From positions 14,500-78,499 of the forward strand of contig CAXTBW010000003.1 of NCBI GenBank assembly GCA_964242925.1: 64,000 nucleotides of DNA. The letters are read 5' to 3'. This document shows positions 32,551 to 42,295 of this stretch, in pieces. This DNA is from LMUY01 sp964242925. Lineage in GTDB: Bacteria; Pseudomonadota; Alphaproteobacteria; Acetobacterales; Acetobacteraceae. Numbering within the stretch: the stretch's first letter is position 1; each line of letters opens with the position of its first letter. The position numbers were made by a program, and so were the translations under genes. The notes below the pieces were generated by a model, which had not been told where the DNA came from, made no database searches, and worked only from the letters and a program-made list of their open reading frames with translations.

Positions 32551-34091
32551 CAGCCGAGCGCCCGCCAACGGCGACCATCCAGCGACATCAGCGCGTCGGC
32601 CTCGGCTGGACCGTCGCTGCCGGCGGGATAGGTGTGGATCTTATCGCCGCCCTTCGCAACCGCGTCGAGCACAGGCTGCACGGCCTGCCAGCCGGCCTCG
32701 ATGTTGTCGGCGCGGTTGAACAGCGTCGGATCGCCGATCAAGACGTCGTAGATCAGCGTCTCGTAGCCGGTGGACGGCGGCAGCTCGAAATAGTCCTCGT
32801 ACTTGAAATCCATGCGGACCGGTTTCAGCACGACCTTCGTGCCGGGTTGCTTCGCGCTGAAATACAGCGAGATGCCCTCATGCGGCTGCAGATGAAGAAT
32901 CATCGCGTTAGGCGTAAGCTTATCCACGGGCGTGTCGCGAAACATCGCGAACGGCGCCTGTTTGAAGTACACGGCGATCTCGGTTTTGCGCGACGCCATG
33001 CGCTTGCCGGTGCGCAGATAGAACGGCACGCCGGCCCAGCGCCAGTTGTCGATCATCAGCCGGAGGGCGACGTAGGTCTCGACAGTGGAGTCCGGCGCCA
33101 CGTCCGGCTCCTGCGTGTAGCCCTGGACGTCGCCGTCCTTCATGCGGCCGGCCACGTATTGCCCGCGAACGACGTTGCGCTCCACGTCGTCGGCAGTCAT
33201 CGGGTGGATGGCCTCGATCACCTTGGCCTTCTCGGTGCGGACAGCGTCGGCGTCGAAAGAGTTAGGCGGCTCCATGGCGAGCATCGACAGCAACTGGAAC
33301 ATGTGGTTCGGCACCATGTCGCGCAGCGCGCCCGTAATCTCGTAGAACTTGCCGCGCTTCTCGACACCTACGGTCTCGGCGGCGGTGATCTCGACATGGT
33401 CGATATGGTCGCGATTCCACAGCGGTTCGAAGAAGCCGTTGGCGAACCGCAGCGCCATGATGTTCTGAACCGTCTCCTTGCCGAGGAAATGATCGATCCG
33501 GTAGATCTGGTTCTCTTCCAGCTGGGACAGGATGTGCGCGTTCAGCTCCTTCGCGGAGGCAAGGTCGTGGCCAAACGGCTTCTCGATCACGACACGGCGG
33601 AACGTGCCCCCCTTCTCCTTGGTCAGCCCGGCCCCGTGCAGTTGGTCGATGATGCCGCCGAAGAACCGGTCGGCCACGGCCAGGTAGAACACCGCGTTGC
33701 CGTCGCCCAGCCGCTGCCCGAGCGACTGGAACGTTTCGGGCTTGGTGAAGTCGCCAGCCACATAATGCAGCCGCTGCTCGAGCCAACCCCACCATTCGGT
33801 GTTGAGGTTGGCTTCGGCGAACTCGCCGCCGGCGGCGGGCGTGAAGCTCTGCATCATGGTCTTCTGCCGGTCGCGGAAGTCGTCGTCCGCGCCAGCGTCG
33901 CGGTCGACGCCCAGAACGCTGAATCCGTCGTTCAGCAGCTTGCCGCCCGCCAAGTTGTAGAGAGCCGGCATCAGCAATCGCTTTGTCAGGTCCCCATTGG
34001 CGCCGAAGATCACCATCGTGCACGCAGGCGCCGGCTCCGCGGTCTTGGCGAGCGCCTCGGTGCCGTGCAGCGCCTCGTGCGTCTCGCTCAC
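32550..34091 (-). CDS. zwf: Glucose-6-phosphate 1-dehydrogenase
   Basis: Zwf commits glucose-6-P to the oxidative pentose-phosphate and Entner-Doudoroff pathways, producing NADPH. The 513-residue protein has the nucleotide-binding 'MVIFGANGDLTKRLLMPALY' and the active-site 'IYRIDHFLGKETVQNIMALR'. It overlaps gnd by four bases and the second HAD by a TGATG junction. The short N-terminal extension (MSETHEALHGTEALAKTAEP) precedes the Rossmann fold. Confidence 0.97.
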   Translation of the reverse strand: MSETHEALHGTEALAKTAEPAPACTMVIFGANGDLTKRLLMPALYNLAGGKLLNDGFSVLGVDRDAGADDDFRDRQKTMMQSFTPAAGGEFAEANLNTEWWGWLEQRLHYVAGDFTKPETFQSLGQRLGDGNAVFYLAVADRFFGGIIDQLHGAGLTKEKGGTFRRVVIEKPFGHDLASAKELNAHILSQLEENQIYRIDHFLGKETVQNIMALRFANGFFEPLWNRDHIDHVEITAAETVGVEKRGKFYEITGALRDMVPNHMFQLLSMLAMEPPNSFDADAVRTEKAKVIEAIHPMTADDVERNVVRGQYVAGRMKDGDVQGYTQEPDVAPDSTVETYVALRLMIDNWRWAGVPFYLRTGKRMASRKTEIAVYFKQAPFAMFRDTPVDKLTPNAMILHLQPHEGISLYFSAKQPGTKVVLKPVRMDFKYEDYFELPPSTGYETLIYDVLIGDPTLFNRADNIEAGWQAVQPVLDAVAKGGDKIHTYPAGSDGPAEADALMSLDGRRWRALG

Positions 34092-35065
34092 GCCTTGGGC
34101 TCCACGTGGCCGCCAAAGCCGAAGCGCATGGCGGACAGCATCTTCTCGCCAAAGGTGTGCTCCTGGCGGGAGCGGAAGCGCGCGAACAGGGAGGCGGCGA
34201 GCACGGGGACGGGGACGGCCTCCTCCACGGCCGCGTCGATGGTCCAGCGGCCCTCTCCGCTATCCGACACGTCGCCGGTGAACTTCTCGAGCTTCTCGTC
34301 CGACGCCAACGCCAGGGCGGTCAGGTCAAGCAGCCAGGAGGAAATGACCGAGCCGCGGCGCCAGACCTCGGCGATGTCGCCCATGTTCAGGCTGAAGCGC
34401 TCGGACTCGACCAGTTCGTGGCTGTCCTTGTTCTTGAGAATGTCGAAGCCCTCGGCGTAGGCCTGCATGATCCCGTATTCGATGCCGTTATGCACCATCT
34501 TGACGAAGTGCCCGGCGCCGGCGGGGCCGCAGTGCAGGTAGCCTTGCTCGGCCGTCGGATTGCGGCCTTCGCGGTTCGGCGTCTTGTCGATCGTGCCCTC
34601 GCCGGGCGCCAGCGCGGACAGGATCGGGTCGAGGTATTTCACCGCCGCGTCCTCGCCGCCGATCATCATGCAGTAGCCGCGCTGAAGGCCCCACACCCCG
34701 CCGGACGTGCCGACGTCGACGTAGACGACGCCCTTCTCGCGCAACGCTGCGGCGCGGCGGATGTCGTCCTTGTACATGCTGTTGCCGCCATCGATGATGA
34801 TGTCGCCCTTGCCCATCATCCCGCCGAGCGCTTGCACGGTGTCCTCGGTGATCTTGCCGGACGGCAGCATGACCCAGACGATCTTCGGCGAGGGCAGCTG
34901 CTTGACCATGTCCTCCAGCCCGTTCGACTTCGCGGCCCCCTGGCCGACGATGCCGTCCACTGCCTTCTCGCTGTTGTCGTAGACCACGCATTCGTGGCCG
35001 TGCTTCATCAGACGCAGGCTGATGTTGCCGCCCATGCGGCCCAGGCCAATCACGCCAAGCTTCAT
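34088..35065 (-). CDS. gnd: 6-phosphogluconate dehydrogenase, short (Gnd/YqeC) type
   Basis: Gnd oxidatively decarboxylates 6-phosphogluconate to ribulose-5-P. At 325 residues it is the short form seen in acetic acid bacteria, not the ~470-residue form. Motifs are 'MKLGVIGLGRMGGNISLRLM', 'DGGNSMYKDDIRRAAALREK', 'VDVGTSGGVWGLQRGYCMMI' and 'CGPAGAGHFVKMVHNGIEYG' with the catalytic Lys. It probably begins a separate transcript, because a hairpin lies between it and tal-pgi. Confidence 0.95.
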   Translation of the reverse strand: MKLGVIGLGRMGGNISLRLMKHGHECVVYDNSEKAVDGIVGQGAAKSNGLEDMVKQLPSPKIVWVMLPSGKITEDTVQALGGMMGKGDIIIDGGNSMYKDDIRRAAALREKGVVYVDVGTSGGVWGLQRGYCMMIGGEDAAVKYLDPILSALAPGEGTIDKTPNREGRNPTAEQGYLHCGPAGAGHFVKMVHNGIEYGIMQAYAEGFDILKNKDSHELVESERFSLNMGDIAEVWRRGSVISSWLLDLTALALASDEKLEKFTGDVSDSGEGRWTIDAAVEEAVPVPVLAASLFARFRSRQEHTFGEKMLSAMRFGFGGHVEPKA

Positions 35066-35121
35066 ACCAATGCTCCTGTAACTACCGCATGTTCGCGAAA
35101 CCGATACGCCCGGCCAGCATT

Positions 35122-35154
35122 ACGCCAGGCGACCGCATTGCGGCCGCCTGGCGT
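35122..35154 (-). terminator. Hairpin between tal-pgi and gnd
   Basis: ACGCCAGGCG (35122-35131) and CGCCTGGCGT (35145-35154) form a perfect ten-base stem around a 13-base loop. On the minus strand it is nine bases after the tal-pgi stop. It likely separates tkt-tal/pgi from the gnd-zwf unit, although no T-run follows. Confidence 0.6.
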
Positions 35155-35162
35155 TGTCATGG

Positions 35163-38024
35163 CTATAGCGCCGCGGTGATGGCGGCCGACAGCGTCTGCA
35201 ACCCGGCTTCCAGCCCGCCCGTGATGTGGACCCGCAACGCGCGGCGGCCACGCTCCGCAAGCACGTCGAAGTCGCCGCGCGCCTGCGCCGCCTTCACCAC
35301 GCTGAACGTGTAGCGCTCACCTGGCACGGCGAGGTCCGCCGCATCCGCTGCGGTGATCTGGGTGAACACGCCGCTGTTAGGTCCGCCCTTATAGGCCTGG
35401 CCTGTCGAGTGCAGGAACCGCGGCCCGAACTCGGCGACCGTGGCGACGCGCTTGGCGTCGCGGATCGCCGTGCGCAGCGTCTGCAGCAGCGCGATGTGCT
35501 CCGGCGTGCGCTGGATGTAGGCGATCAGAGCCGCGTAGTCGCCCTCGCCCAGCCGGGCCAAGTGGGCCTTCATGACCGCCGCCAGGGTGTTGCCGGCCTT
35601 GGACAGCTCGGCGGCGTTCTTCTCGTCGCTGAACAGCTGCACGGCGCCCTCGGTCAGGAATGGCGTCTCGTCCGGCAGCTTGCCGGTGTCGTTGTAGGCG
35701 TTGGTCAGCTTCTTGGTGACGATCTTGCTCGCCTCGACGTCCGGCTGATCGAAGGGATCGATGCCGATGATCGAGCCGGCCACGGCGGTGGCGAACTCCC
35801 ATAGAAAGAACGCTTGGCCGATCTGCATCGTGTTGGTCAGCTCCACCGTCACGACCGGCTGCCCGGCCTTGGCGAGCGCGCCCATGGCGGCCTCCTGCGC
35901 CGGGTCGGGCGCGTCGCGCAGGCGCAGGTAGGCGAATACGCGGTCGTCGCCGTAATGCGAGGCGTCGGCCAGCGGTTCGTTGTCCACGGGGACGATGCCG
36001 TGGCCCTGCTTGCCGGTGCTCTCGGCCAGCAGCTGCTCCAGCCAGGCGCCCACGTCGGCAATGCCAGGCGAGGCCACGATGGTGACCTTGTCGCGCCCAG
36101 TGGTGGCGCCGATGCCCAACACGGCGCCGAGCTGCACGCCAAGGTTCTGCGAGGGCGGCGTGCCGGCGGCGCAGGCGCGCACCATCAAGGCGGTTGCGTG
36201 CAGGAACTGCTCGACGTCGACGCCCATCGCCGCGGCTGGGACCATGCCGAAGTTGGACAGCACGGAGTAGCGGCCGCCGATTGCCGGGTCGCCGTAGAAG
36301 ATGTTGCGGAAGCCGTCGGACTCCGCGACCGTCTGCATGTGCGACTTGGGGTCGGTGATCGCCACGAAGTGGGAAGCGGCCTTGTCGGCGCCAACCGCCT
36401 TGGTCATCGCGTCGAAGAAATACGCCTTCAGGATGTTCGGCTCGAGCGTGCCGCCGGACTTGCTGGACACGATGCACAATGTGGTCGCCATCGTGACCTT
36501 CGCTTCGAACGCCGCGATCTGCTGCGGGTCGGTGCTGTCCAGCACGTGCAAGGTCGGATAGCCGCCGCGCTTGCCGAACGTCTCGGCCAGAACCTCCGGC
36601 CCGAGGCTTGAGCCGCCCATGCCGAGCAGCAGCACATCGGTGAATCCGGCAGCCTTCACGTCCTCCTGGAAGGCCTGCAGGGTGGCCAAGTTGGCAATGC
36701 GGTCGTTCACGATGTCAAGCCAGGCGAGCCATTTGGCCTCGTCTTTGCCAGTCCACAGCGACGCTTCGCGCGCCCAGAGGTCCCGCACCTTGCCGGCCTC
36801 GCGCCAATCGTCCAGCGCCTCGTCGACCGCCTTGCCCATCGCCTCGGGAAGGGACGTGGTCAGGGTCGCCAGCTTGCCGCCGAGCATCTTGCTGCGCTTG
36901 GCCGCGACAGCCCCCAATAGGTCGTCGGCGGCCTTGGCGAATTGCTTCACGCCGTCCTCGACCAAGTCATGGGTAACCTTGTCGAGGTCGAGGCCGAGCC
37001 GCTTGGCCGTGCCGAGCACCTCCTTCGCGTCGTCGACGCCGACGGTAAGCGCCTCCTTGCCATGGCCGTGGTCGCGGTAGGCGTCCATGGTCGCGGGCGG
37101 CATGGTGTTGACGGTCTCGCGGCCAATCAGCTCGTCCACGTACAGCGTGTCCGGATACGCTTTGTCCTTCACGCCGGTGCTGGCCCACAGCAGGCGCTGC
37201 GGCATGGCGCCCGCCGAGGCGAGCTTCTTCCAGCGTTCGCTGCCGACCAGTTCGAGGTAGTGCTGATACGCCATCTTCGCGTTGGCGATGGCGACCTTGC
37301 CGCGCAGGCGCTTCAGCTCGGGCGCCTCCTGTCCGCCGGCCGCGGCGCGCGCGTCGATCTGCTTGTCGATCTGCGCGTCGATGCGGCTGACGAAGAAGCT
37401 CGCGACGCTGGCCACGCGGCTGACGTCGCCGCCTTTCTCCTTGAAGTGCTCCAGCCCGGCGATGAACGCCTCCGCGACGTCCTTGTACGCCTTCTGCGCG
37501 AACAGCAGGGTGACGTTGATGTTCATGCCCTCGCCGATCAGCGTCGTGATTGCCGGCGTGCCCTCCACCGTCCCTGGAACCTTCACCATGAGGTTGTCGC
37601 GCCCGACCAGCTTCCACAGCCGCCGCGCCTCGGCGACGGTGTCCTCCGTGCGCAGAGCGAGGTAAGGCGACACCTCGAGCGACACGTAGCCGTCGACGCG
37701 ATTGGTGGCGTCGTACACCGGGCGCAGCAGGTCCGCGGCGTGCTGGATGTCCTGGATCGCCAGGCTCTCGTAGACGGTCTGCGCGTCCAGGTCGCCCTTG
37801 TCGGCGAGCTCCTTGAACCCGGCGTCGTAGTTCGGGCCGTGACCCATCGCCTTCTCGAAAATCGACGGGTTGGACGTCATGCCTTTCAGCCCGTCGCGGT
37901 CGATCATGGTCTGCAGCGACCCGTCGGTCAGGAAAGCGCGCTCGATGAAGTCCAGCCAGGGAGACTGGCCGAGCGCCTCGAGCGCCTTCAGCGAGTTGGT
38001 GGTGGTCGGGGAGTTGATGTCCAT
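35163..38024 (-). CDS. Bifunctional transaldolase / glucose-6-phosphate isomerase
   Basis: This 953-residue fusion has transaldolase at residues ~1-375: 'LKALEALGQSPWLDFIERAF', 'VSLEVSPYLALRTEDTVAEA', the region 'NLMVKVPGTVEGTPAITTLI' with the Schiff-base Lys, and 'MDAYRDHG'. Phosphoglucose isomerase follows at ~400-953: 'DVLLLGMGGSSLGPEVLAET', 'CIVSSKSGGTLEPNILKAYF' and 'GHGIVPVDNEPLADASHYGD'. The fusion joins the non-oxidative branch to hexose-phosphate recycling and is known from Gluconobacter-type genomes. It begins 12 bases after tkt ends. Confidence 0.95.
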   Translation of the reverse strand: MDINSPTTTNSLKALEALGQSPWLDFIERAFLTDGSLQTMIDRDGLKGMTSNPSIFEKAMGHGPNYDAGFKELADKGDLDAQTVYESLAIQDIQHAADLLRPVYDATNRVDGYVSLEVSPYLALRTEDTVAEARRLWKLVGRDNLMVKVPGTVEGTPAITTLIGEGMNINVTLLFAQKAYKDVAEAFIAGLEHFKEKGGDVSRVASVASFFVSRIDAQIDKQIDARAAAGGQEAPELKRLRGKVAIANAKMAYQHYLELVGSERWKKLASAGAMPQRLLWASTGVKDKAYPDTLYVDELIGRETVNTMPPATMDAYRDHGHGKEALTVGVDDAKEVLGTAKRLGLDLDKVTHDLVEDGVKQFAKAADDLLGAVAAKRSKMLGGKLATLTTSLPEAMGKAVDEALDDWREAGKVRDLWAREASLWTGKDEAKWLAWLDIVNDRIANLATLQAFQEDVKAAGFTDVLLLGMGGSSLGPEVLAETFGKRGGYPTLHVLDSTDPQQIAAFEAKVTMATTLCIVSSKSGGTLEPNILKAYFFDAMTKAVGADKAASHFVAITDPKSHMQTVAESDGFRNIFYGDPAIGGRYSVLSNFGMVPAAAMGVDVEQFLHATALMVRACAAGTPPSQNLGVQLGAVLGIGATTGRDKVTIVASPGIADVGAWLEQLLAESTGKQGHGIVPVDNEPLADASHYGDDRVFAYLRLRDAPDPAQEAAMGALAKAGQPVVTVELTNTMQIGQAFFLWEFATAVAGSIIGIDPFDQPDVEASKIVTKKLTNAYNDTGKLPDETPFLTEGAVQLFSDEKNAAELSKAGNTLAAVMKAHLARLGEGDYAALIAYIQRTPEHIALLQTLRTAIRDAKRVATVAEFGPRFLHSTGQAYKGGPNSGVFTQITAADAADLAVPGERYTFSVVKAAQARGDFDVLAERGRRALRVHITGGLEAGLQTLSAAITAAL

Positions 38025-38036
38025 GGTGGCCGGCTC

Positions 38037-40121
38037 CTAGCGCTTGGCTTGTTTGCGGGCTGCGTCCAGCACGGCTTCGGGGGTGAAGCCGAACTGCTTC
38101 TGCAAGGCGGCGAGGGGCGCCGAAGCGCCGAAGGTGTGCATGCCGATCATGGCGCCGCCCCAGCCGATGTAGCGGTCCCAACCGAGCGTGGCCGCCTGCT
38201 CGACGGCGACCCGGCCCTTGACGGACGGCGGCAGGACGCTCTCGCGGTAAGCCTCGTCCTGCTGCTCGAACAGCTCCCACGACGGCATCGACACGACGCG
38301 GGCCTTCACGCCCTCGGCCTTCAGCGCCTCGTACGCGCCCATGCAGAGCGCCAGCTCCGACCCGGTCGCCATCAGGATGACGGACGGTGCGCCCTCGCAA
38401 TCCGCAACGGTGTAGGCGCCCTTGTGGAGCCCCTTGGCGGAGGCGAACTTGCTGCGGTCGATGGTCGGCAGCGCCTGGCGGCTGAGGATGAGGCTGACCG
38501 GACGGTTGTGCACCGTCATCGCCACGCGCCAGGCCTCGGCGACCTCGTTGGCGTCCGCCGGGCGCAGCGTGATCATGCCGGGGATGGCGCGCAGGGTGGC
38601 GATCTGCTCGATCGGCTGGTGGGTCGGACCGTCCTCGCCGACGCCGATGCTGTCATGGGTGAAGATGTAGATGACCGGCAGCTCCATGATGGCGGAGAGC
38701 CGGATGGGCGCCTTCATGTAATCGGAGAAGATGAGGAAGCCGCTGCCGTAGGAACGCAGGCCGGACAGCGCGATGCCGTTCACGATGGAGCCCATCGCGT
38801 GCTCGCGGATGCCGAAATGCAGGTTGCGGCCGCCGTAGTTGTCCGCCTCGAACGATCCGACGCCGTCGAAGGTGAGGTTGGACTTGGTGGAGGGCGCCAG
38901 GTCCGCCGCGCCGCCCAGCAGCCATGGCACGTGCTTGGCGACGGCGTTCAGCACCTTCTGCGAGGAATCGCGCGACGCAACGCCCTTCTCGTCCGCCGGG
39001 AACACGGGGATGTCGCTGTCCCAGCCGTCCGGCAGCTCGTGGCGGTCGATCATCTCGATCTCCGCGGCCAGCTCGGGGTAGGCTTCGCGATAACGCGCGA
39101 ACAGGTCCATCCACTCCTTGCGACCGGCGGCGCCGCGCGCGCCCATCACCTCGGCGAAGCGTTCGTGGACGCCGTCGGGAACCAGGAATTGCGCGTCCTC
39201 GGGCCAGCCGTAGCTGCGCTTGGCGCCGCGGATCTCCTCGTCGCCGAGCGGCTCGCCATGCGCCTCGCGGGTGCCGGCCTTCTTCGGGGCGCCGAAGCCG
39301 ATGATGCTGTGCACCACGACGATAGTGGGCCCCGCCGTATACGCCTTGGCTTCCTCCAGCGCCGCCTTGACCTTGGCGGTGTCGTTTGCGTCGTCGACGT
39401 GGATGACGTTCCACTCCATCGCCTTCAGCCGCGCGCCGACGTCGTCGCTGAACGCCAGGCTGGTGGCGCCCTCGATGGTGATGTGGTTGCTGTCGTAGAT
39501 CCACGTCAGGTTGCTGAGATGCAGGTGCCCGGCGACGGAGGCGGCCTCGTTGGACACGCCCTCCATCATGCAGCCGTCGCCGCATAGCGCGTACACGTGG
39601 TAGTCGTACAGCGGGAACCCGGGCTTGTTGTAGCGGTGCGCCATGAAGCGTTGCGCCATCGCCATGCCGACGCTGTTGGACACGCCCTGCGCCAGCGGCC
39701 CAGTCGTGGTCTCGACGCCCGAGGTCAAGCGGTATTCCGGGTGGCCCGGCGTCACCGACGAGAGTTGGCGGAATTGCCGGATGTCGTCGATCGTGACCGC
39801 GTAGGGACCCTTGTCCTTGTGCTCGATGTCGGACGCCACCTGCGCCAGGTGCAGCAGCGAGTAGAGCAACATCGAGGCGTGGCCGACCGACAGCACGAAG
39901 CGGTCGCGGTTGGGCCAGTGCGGGTCCGCCGGGTCGTAGCGCAGCATCTGCTGCCACAGGGTGTAGGCGACCGGCGCCATGCCCATCGGGGTTCCGGGAT
40001 GGCCCGATTTCGCCTTCTGGACGGCATCCATGGACAGGGTGCGAATCGTGTTGATGGCGACCTGGTCGATGTCGCCTTGCGGCTTGGTGGACGCGGAATG
40101 CGTCTGTACCGGCTGGTCCAT
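38037..40121 (-). CDS. tkt: Transketolase
   Basis: Transketolase moves C2 units among sugar phosphates with thiamine diphosphate. The 694-residue protein, from ATG at 40121, contains 'VQKAKSGHPGTPMGMAPVAY', the ThDP motif 'YALCGDGCMMEGVSNEAASV' followed by 'LTWIYDSNHITIEGATSLAF', and the transketolase signature 'THDSIGVGEDGPTHQPIEQI'. In-frame upstream codons to 40187 are not conserved and overlap an inverted repeat. It heads the tkt-tal/pgi unit. Confidence 0.97.
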   Translation of the reverse strand: MDQPVQTHSASTKPQGDIDQVAINTIRTLSMDAVQKAKSGHPGTPMGMAPVAYTLWQQMLRYDPADPHWPNRDRFVLSVGHASMLLYSLLHLAQVASDIEHKDKGPYAVTIDDIRQFRQLSSVTPGHPEYRLTSGVETTTGPLAQGVSNSVGMAMAQRFMAHRYNKPGFPLYDYHVYALCGDGCMMEGVSNEAASVAGHLHLSNLTWIYDSNHITIEGATSLAFSDDVGARLKAMEWNVIHVDDANDTAKVKAALEEAKAYTAGPTIVVVHSIIGFGAPKKAGTREAHGEPLGDEEIRGAKRSYGWPEDAQFLVPDGVHERFAEVMGARGAAGRKEWMDLFARYREAYPELAAEIEMIDRHELPDGWDSDIPVFPADEKGVASRDSSQKVLNAVAKHVPWLLGGAADLAPSTKSNLTFDGVGSFEADNYGGRNLHFGIREHAMGSIVNGIALSGLRSYGSGFLIFSDYMKAPIRLSAIMELPVIYIFTHDSIGVGEDGPTHQPIEQIATLRAIPGMITLRPADANEVAEAWRVAMTVHNRPVSLILSRQALPTIDRSKFASAKGLHKGAYTVADCEGAPSVILMATGSELALCMGAYEALKAEGVKARVVSMPSWELFEQQDEAYRESVLPPSVKGRVAVEQAATLGWDRYIGWGGAMIGMHTFGASAPLAALQKQFGFTPEAVLDAARKQAKR

Positions 40122-40145
40122 CGTCTGTTCCCCTATGTCATACCC

Positions 40146-40195
40146 GGCGTGGCAGCGCCGGCCGCGAGCGCTCACGCCGCCTAGCATGCCACGCC
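40146..40195 (-). promoter_or_regulatory. Inverted repeat in the tkt leader
   Basis: GGCGTGGCA (40146-40154) and TGCCACGCC (40187-40195) are exact inverted nonamers 25 to 74 bases before the tkt ATG, enclosing shorter GGCG/CGCC-type pairings. They may form an mRNA leader structure or bind a regulator. The remaining ~160 bases to 40356, between tkt and the divergent CHASE3 kinase gene, show no gene. Confidence 0.35.
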
Positions 40196-40356
40196 TCTAG
40201 GCAAAACCCATGGCCACACGCTTACACCCTACCCCGCGTCGCTGGCCCTGGTTGGTGACACATGGTCAGCGCCGCTCACTATCACGTGAACGAATGTGCA
40301 TCGCATAATCCGGCGCCGCGGCTGACGAACACACTAGGCGAAACCATAACAACTCC

Positions 40357-41856
40357 ATGTTGCAGATCCCTGTTTTGGAGCGTTCACCCGGGCGGGTTTT
40401 AAACCGCGGCGACTTGCTCGCCCTGCTCGCTTGCATAACGCTTCTGCTAAGCATCGGCGCCGCGGCCGCCTGGCAGTCGGAGGCGAACGCCGCGGCGCTG
40501 CGGCTCGCGCGACAGACGCGGCTGCTGCGCGACCAGGTGACGGGCCTGATGCTCGCTGCGCAGGAGGCGGAGTCGTCGCAGCGGGGCTATCTGCTGACGC
40601 TCGACCCGACCTATCTGGAACCGTTCACCGATGCGGAACGGAAAACGCCGCCCTTGTTGGCGGACCTGGCGTCCAGCTGGCCCGGAGATCCGCGCAGCAT
40701 GGTCTTGCGCGACGTGCTGGCCGCCAAGTTCGCAGAGCTCGGCGAAACGATCCGGCTGGCGCGGTCCGGCGATCAGGCCGGTGCGATGCGGATCGTGCGA
40801 TCGAACGCCGGCAACGAGGCGATGCAGGTCATCCGCCAAACCGTCTCGGCGTTGGAGACGGAGTTGGACGCGAGGCTGGCCGGGCAGGTGGCGGCGATGA
40901 CGCGGGGCGGCCGGTTGCTGGTCGCCATCGACTTGGCCGGGCTGGCGATGATCTTCGCATTGGCCGGGCTGATCGCGCTGGGCTTGCGGCGCACGGTGGC
41001 GACCCTGCGGACGTCGCAGGCGCAGACCGCCACAGCGTACGGCGCGCTTGAACTGGTGAACGAAGGGCTGGACGAAATGGTCCGGCAGCGCACGGCCGAC
41101 TTGTCGAATGCGAATGAGGAGATCCAGCGGTTCGCCTACATCGTGTCGCATGACCTGCGTGCGCCGCTGGTCAACATCATGGGCTTCACCAGCGAGCTGG
41201 ACCAGGCATCTGCGATGTTGCTGGAACATGCGTCGGCCGAGGCAACGCCGGGTCACGTGCGGGAGATCGTGGCGAACGAGATTCCGGAAGCGCTGCGGTT
41301 CATCCGCTCCTCGACGACGAAGATGGACGGGCTGATCAAGGCGATCCTGCGGCTGTCGCGGGAGGGACGGCGCGTGCTGGCGCCGGAGCCGCTCGACATG
41401 GCGGCGACGTTGCGCACCTTGATGGACAGCCTGGAGCACCAGGCCTCGCAGAAGGCGGCGACGGTCAGCATCGGATCGGTCCCCGCGATCACGGCGGACC
41501 GGCTGGCGGTGGAGCAGGTGTTCGGCAACGTGTTGGAGAACGCGTTGAAATACCTCAAGCCGGGCCGCCCGGGCGTGATCAGCGTGACAGGACGGGTGGA
41601 CGGCGCCATGGCCTGCTTCGAGGTGACCGACAACGGCCGCGGCATTGCGGAACGCGACTACGAGCGGGTGTTCGACCTGTTTCGCCGCGCCGGCGACCAG
41701 TCGGTGCCCGGCGAAGGCATTGGGCTGGCGCATGTCCGCGCCCTGGTGCGGCGGCTGGGCGGCACAATTGGTTGCAGTTCGACGTTGGACATTGGCTCGA
41801 CGTTCATCATCTGTCTGCCGCAGTCGCCGCAATGGGCGAGGGAGACGGTCGCGTGA
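40357..41856 (+). CDS. CHASE3-domain sensor histidine kinase
   Basis: The 499-residue kinase has a membrane helix at ~20-40 (LLALLACITLLLSIGAAAAW) and a periplasmic CHASE3 domain (~45-185) with 'AAQEAESSQRGYLLTLDPTY'. A second helix lies at ~187-210, then a coiled-coil and HisKA with His265 in 'FAYIVSHDLRAPLVNIMGFT'. The ATPase part has 'NVLENALKYLKPGRPGVISV' and 'VPGEGIGLAHVRALVRRLGG'. The stimulus is unknown. It overlaps the response-regulator gene by four bases and is divergent from tkt. Confidence 0.9.
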   Translation: MLQIPVLERSPGRVLNRGDLLALLACITLLLSIGAAAAWQSEANAAALRLARQTRLLRDQVTGLMLAAQEAESSQRGYLLTLDPTYLEPFTDAERKTPPLLADLASSWPGDPRSMVLRDVLAAKFAELGETIRLARSGDQAGAMRIVRSNAGNEAMQVIRQTVSALETELDARLAGQVAAMTRGGRLLVAIDLAGLAMIFALAGLIALGLRRTVATLRTSQAQTATAYGALELVNEGLDEMVRQRTADLSNANEEIQRFAYIVSHDLRAPLVNIMGFTSELDQASAMLLEHASAEATPGHVREIVANEIPEALRFIRSSTTKMDGLIKAILRLSREGRRVLAPEPLDMAATLRTLMDSLEHQASQKAATVSIGSVPAITADRLAVEQVFGNVLENALKYLKPGRPGVISVTGRVDGAMACFEVTDNGRGIAERDYERVFDLFRRAGDQSVPGEGIGLAHVRALVRRLGGTIGCSSTLDIGSTFIICLPQSPQWARETVA

Positions 41857-42293
41857 ACGCCAACCCGGTGACGATCCTGCTGATCGAGGACGATCCCGGC
41901 CATGCCCGGTTGATCGAGAAGAACGTGCGCCGCGCGGGGGTGAACAACGCCATCACGCCCTTTACCGACGGCACGGCGGCGATGGAGCACCTGTTCGGGA
42001 CCTCGCCGGGCGGTGGCCGCCGGGTGCAGCTGCCGGTGCTGGTGCTGCTGGACCTGAACCTGCCGGACATGAGCGGGACCGACATCCTGGCGCGGATCAA
42101 GTCCGACGAGCTGCTGCGCCGGGTCCCCGTGATCGTGCTGACGACGACGGACGACAAGCTGGAGATCCAGCGCTGCTACGACCTCGGCTGCAACGTCTAC
42201 ATCACCAAACCGGTCGAGTACGAGAGCTTCGCCGTGGCGATCCGGCAGCTCGGCCTGTTCCTCGCGGTGATGCAGGTCCCCGAGTCGGATTGA
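41853..42293 (+). CDS. Single-domain response regulator, Rcp1-like
   Basis: This 146-residue receiver (GTG start) has 'ILLIEDDPGHARLIEKNVRR', the phosphoacceptor Asp67 in 'VLVLLDLNLPDMSGTDILAR', the Thr in 'IVLTTTDDKLEI' and the Lys in 'YITKPVEYESF'. The long beta3-alpha3 insertion resembles regulators partnered with phytochrome-like kinases. No output domain exists, so it probably relays phosphate between the two flanking kinases. Confidence 0.9.
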   Translation: MNANPVTILLIEDDPGHARLIEKNVRRAGVNNAITPFTDGTAAMEHLFGTSPGGGRRVQLPVLVLLDLNLPDMSGTDILARIKSDELLRRVPVIVLTTTDDKLEIQRCYDLGCNVYITKPVEYESFAVAIRQLGLFLAVMQVPESD

Positions 42294-42295
42294 CG

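Noticed and set aside
36942..39587. 881-codon plus-strand frame
   Set aside because: It is antisense to tal-pgi and tkt, which have clear family motifs; composition (Val/Ala/Arg/His rich) is typical of GC-rich antisense frames.
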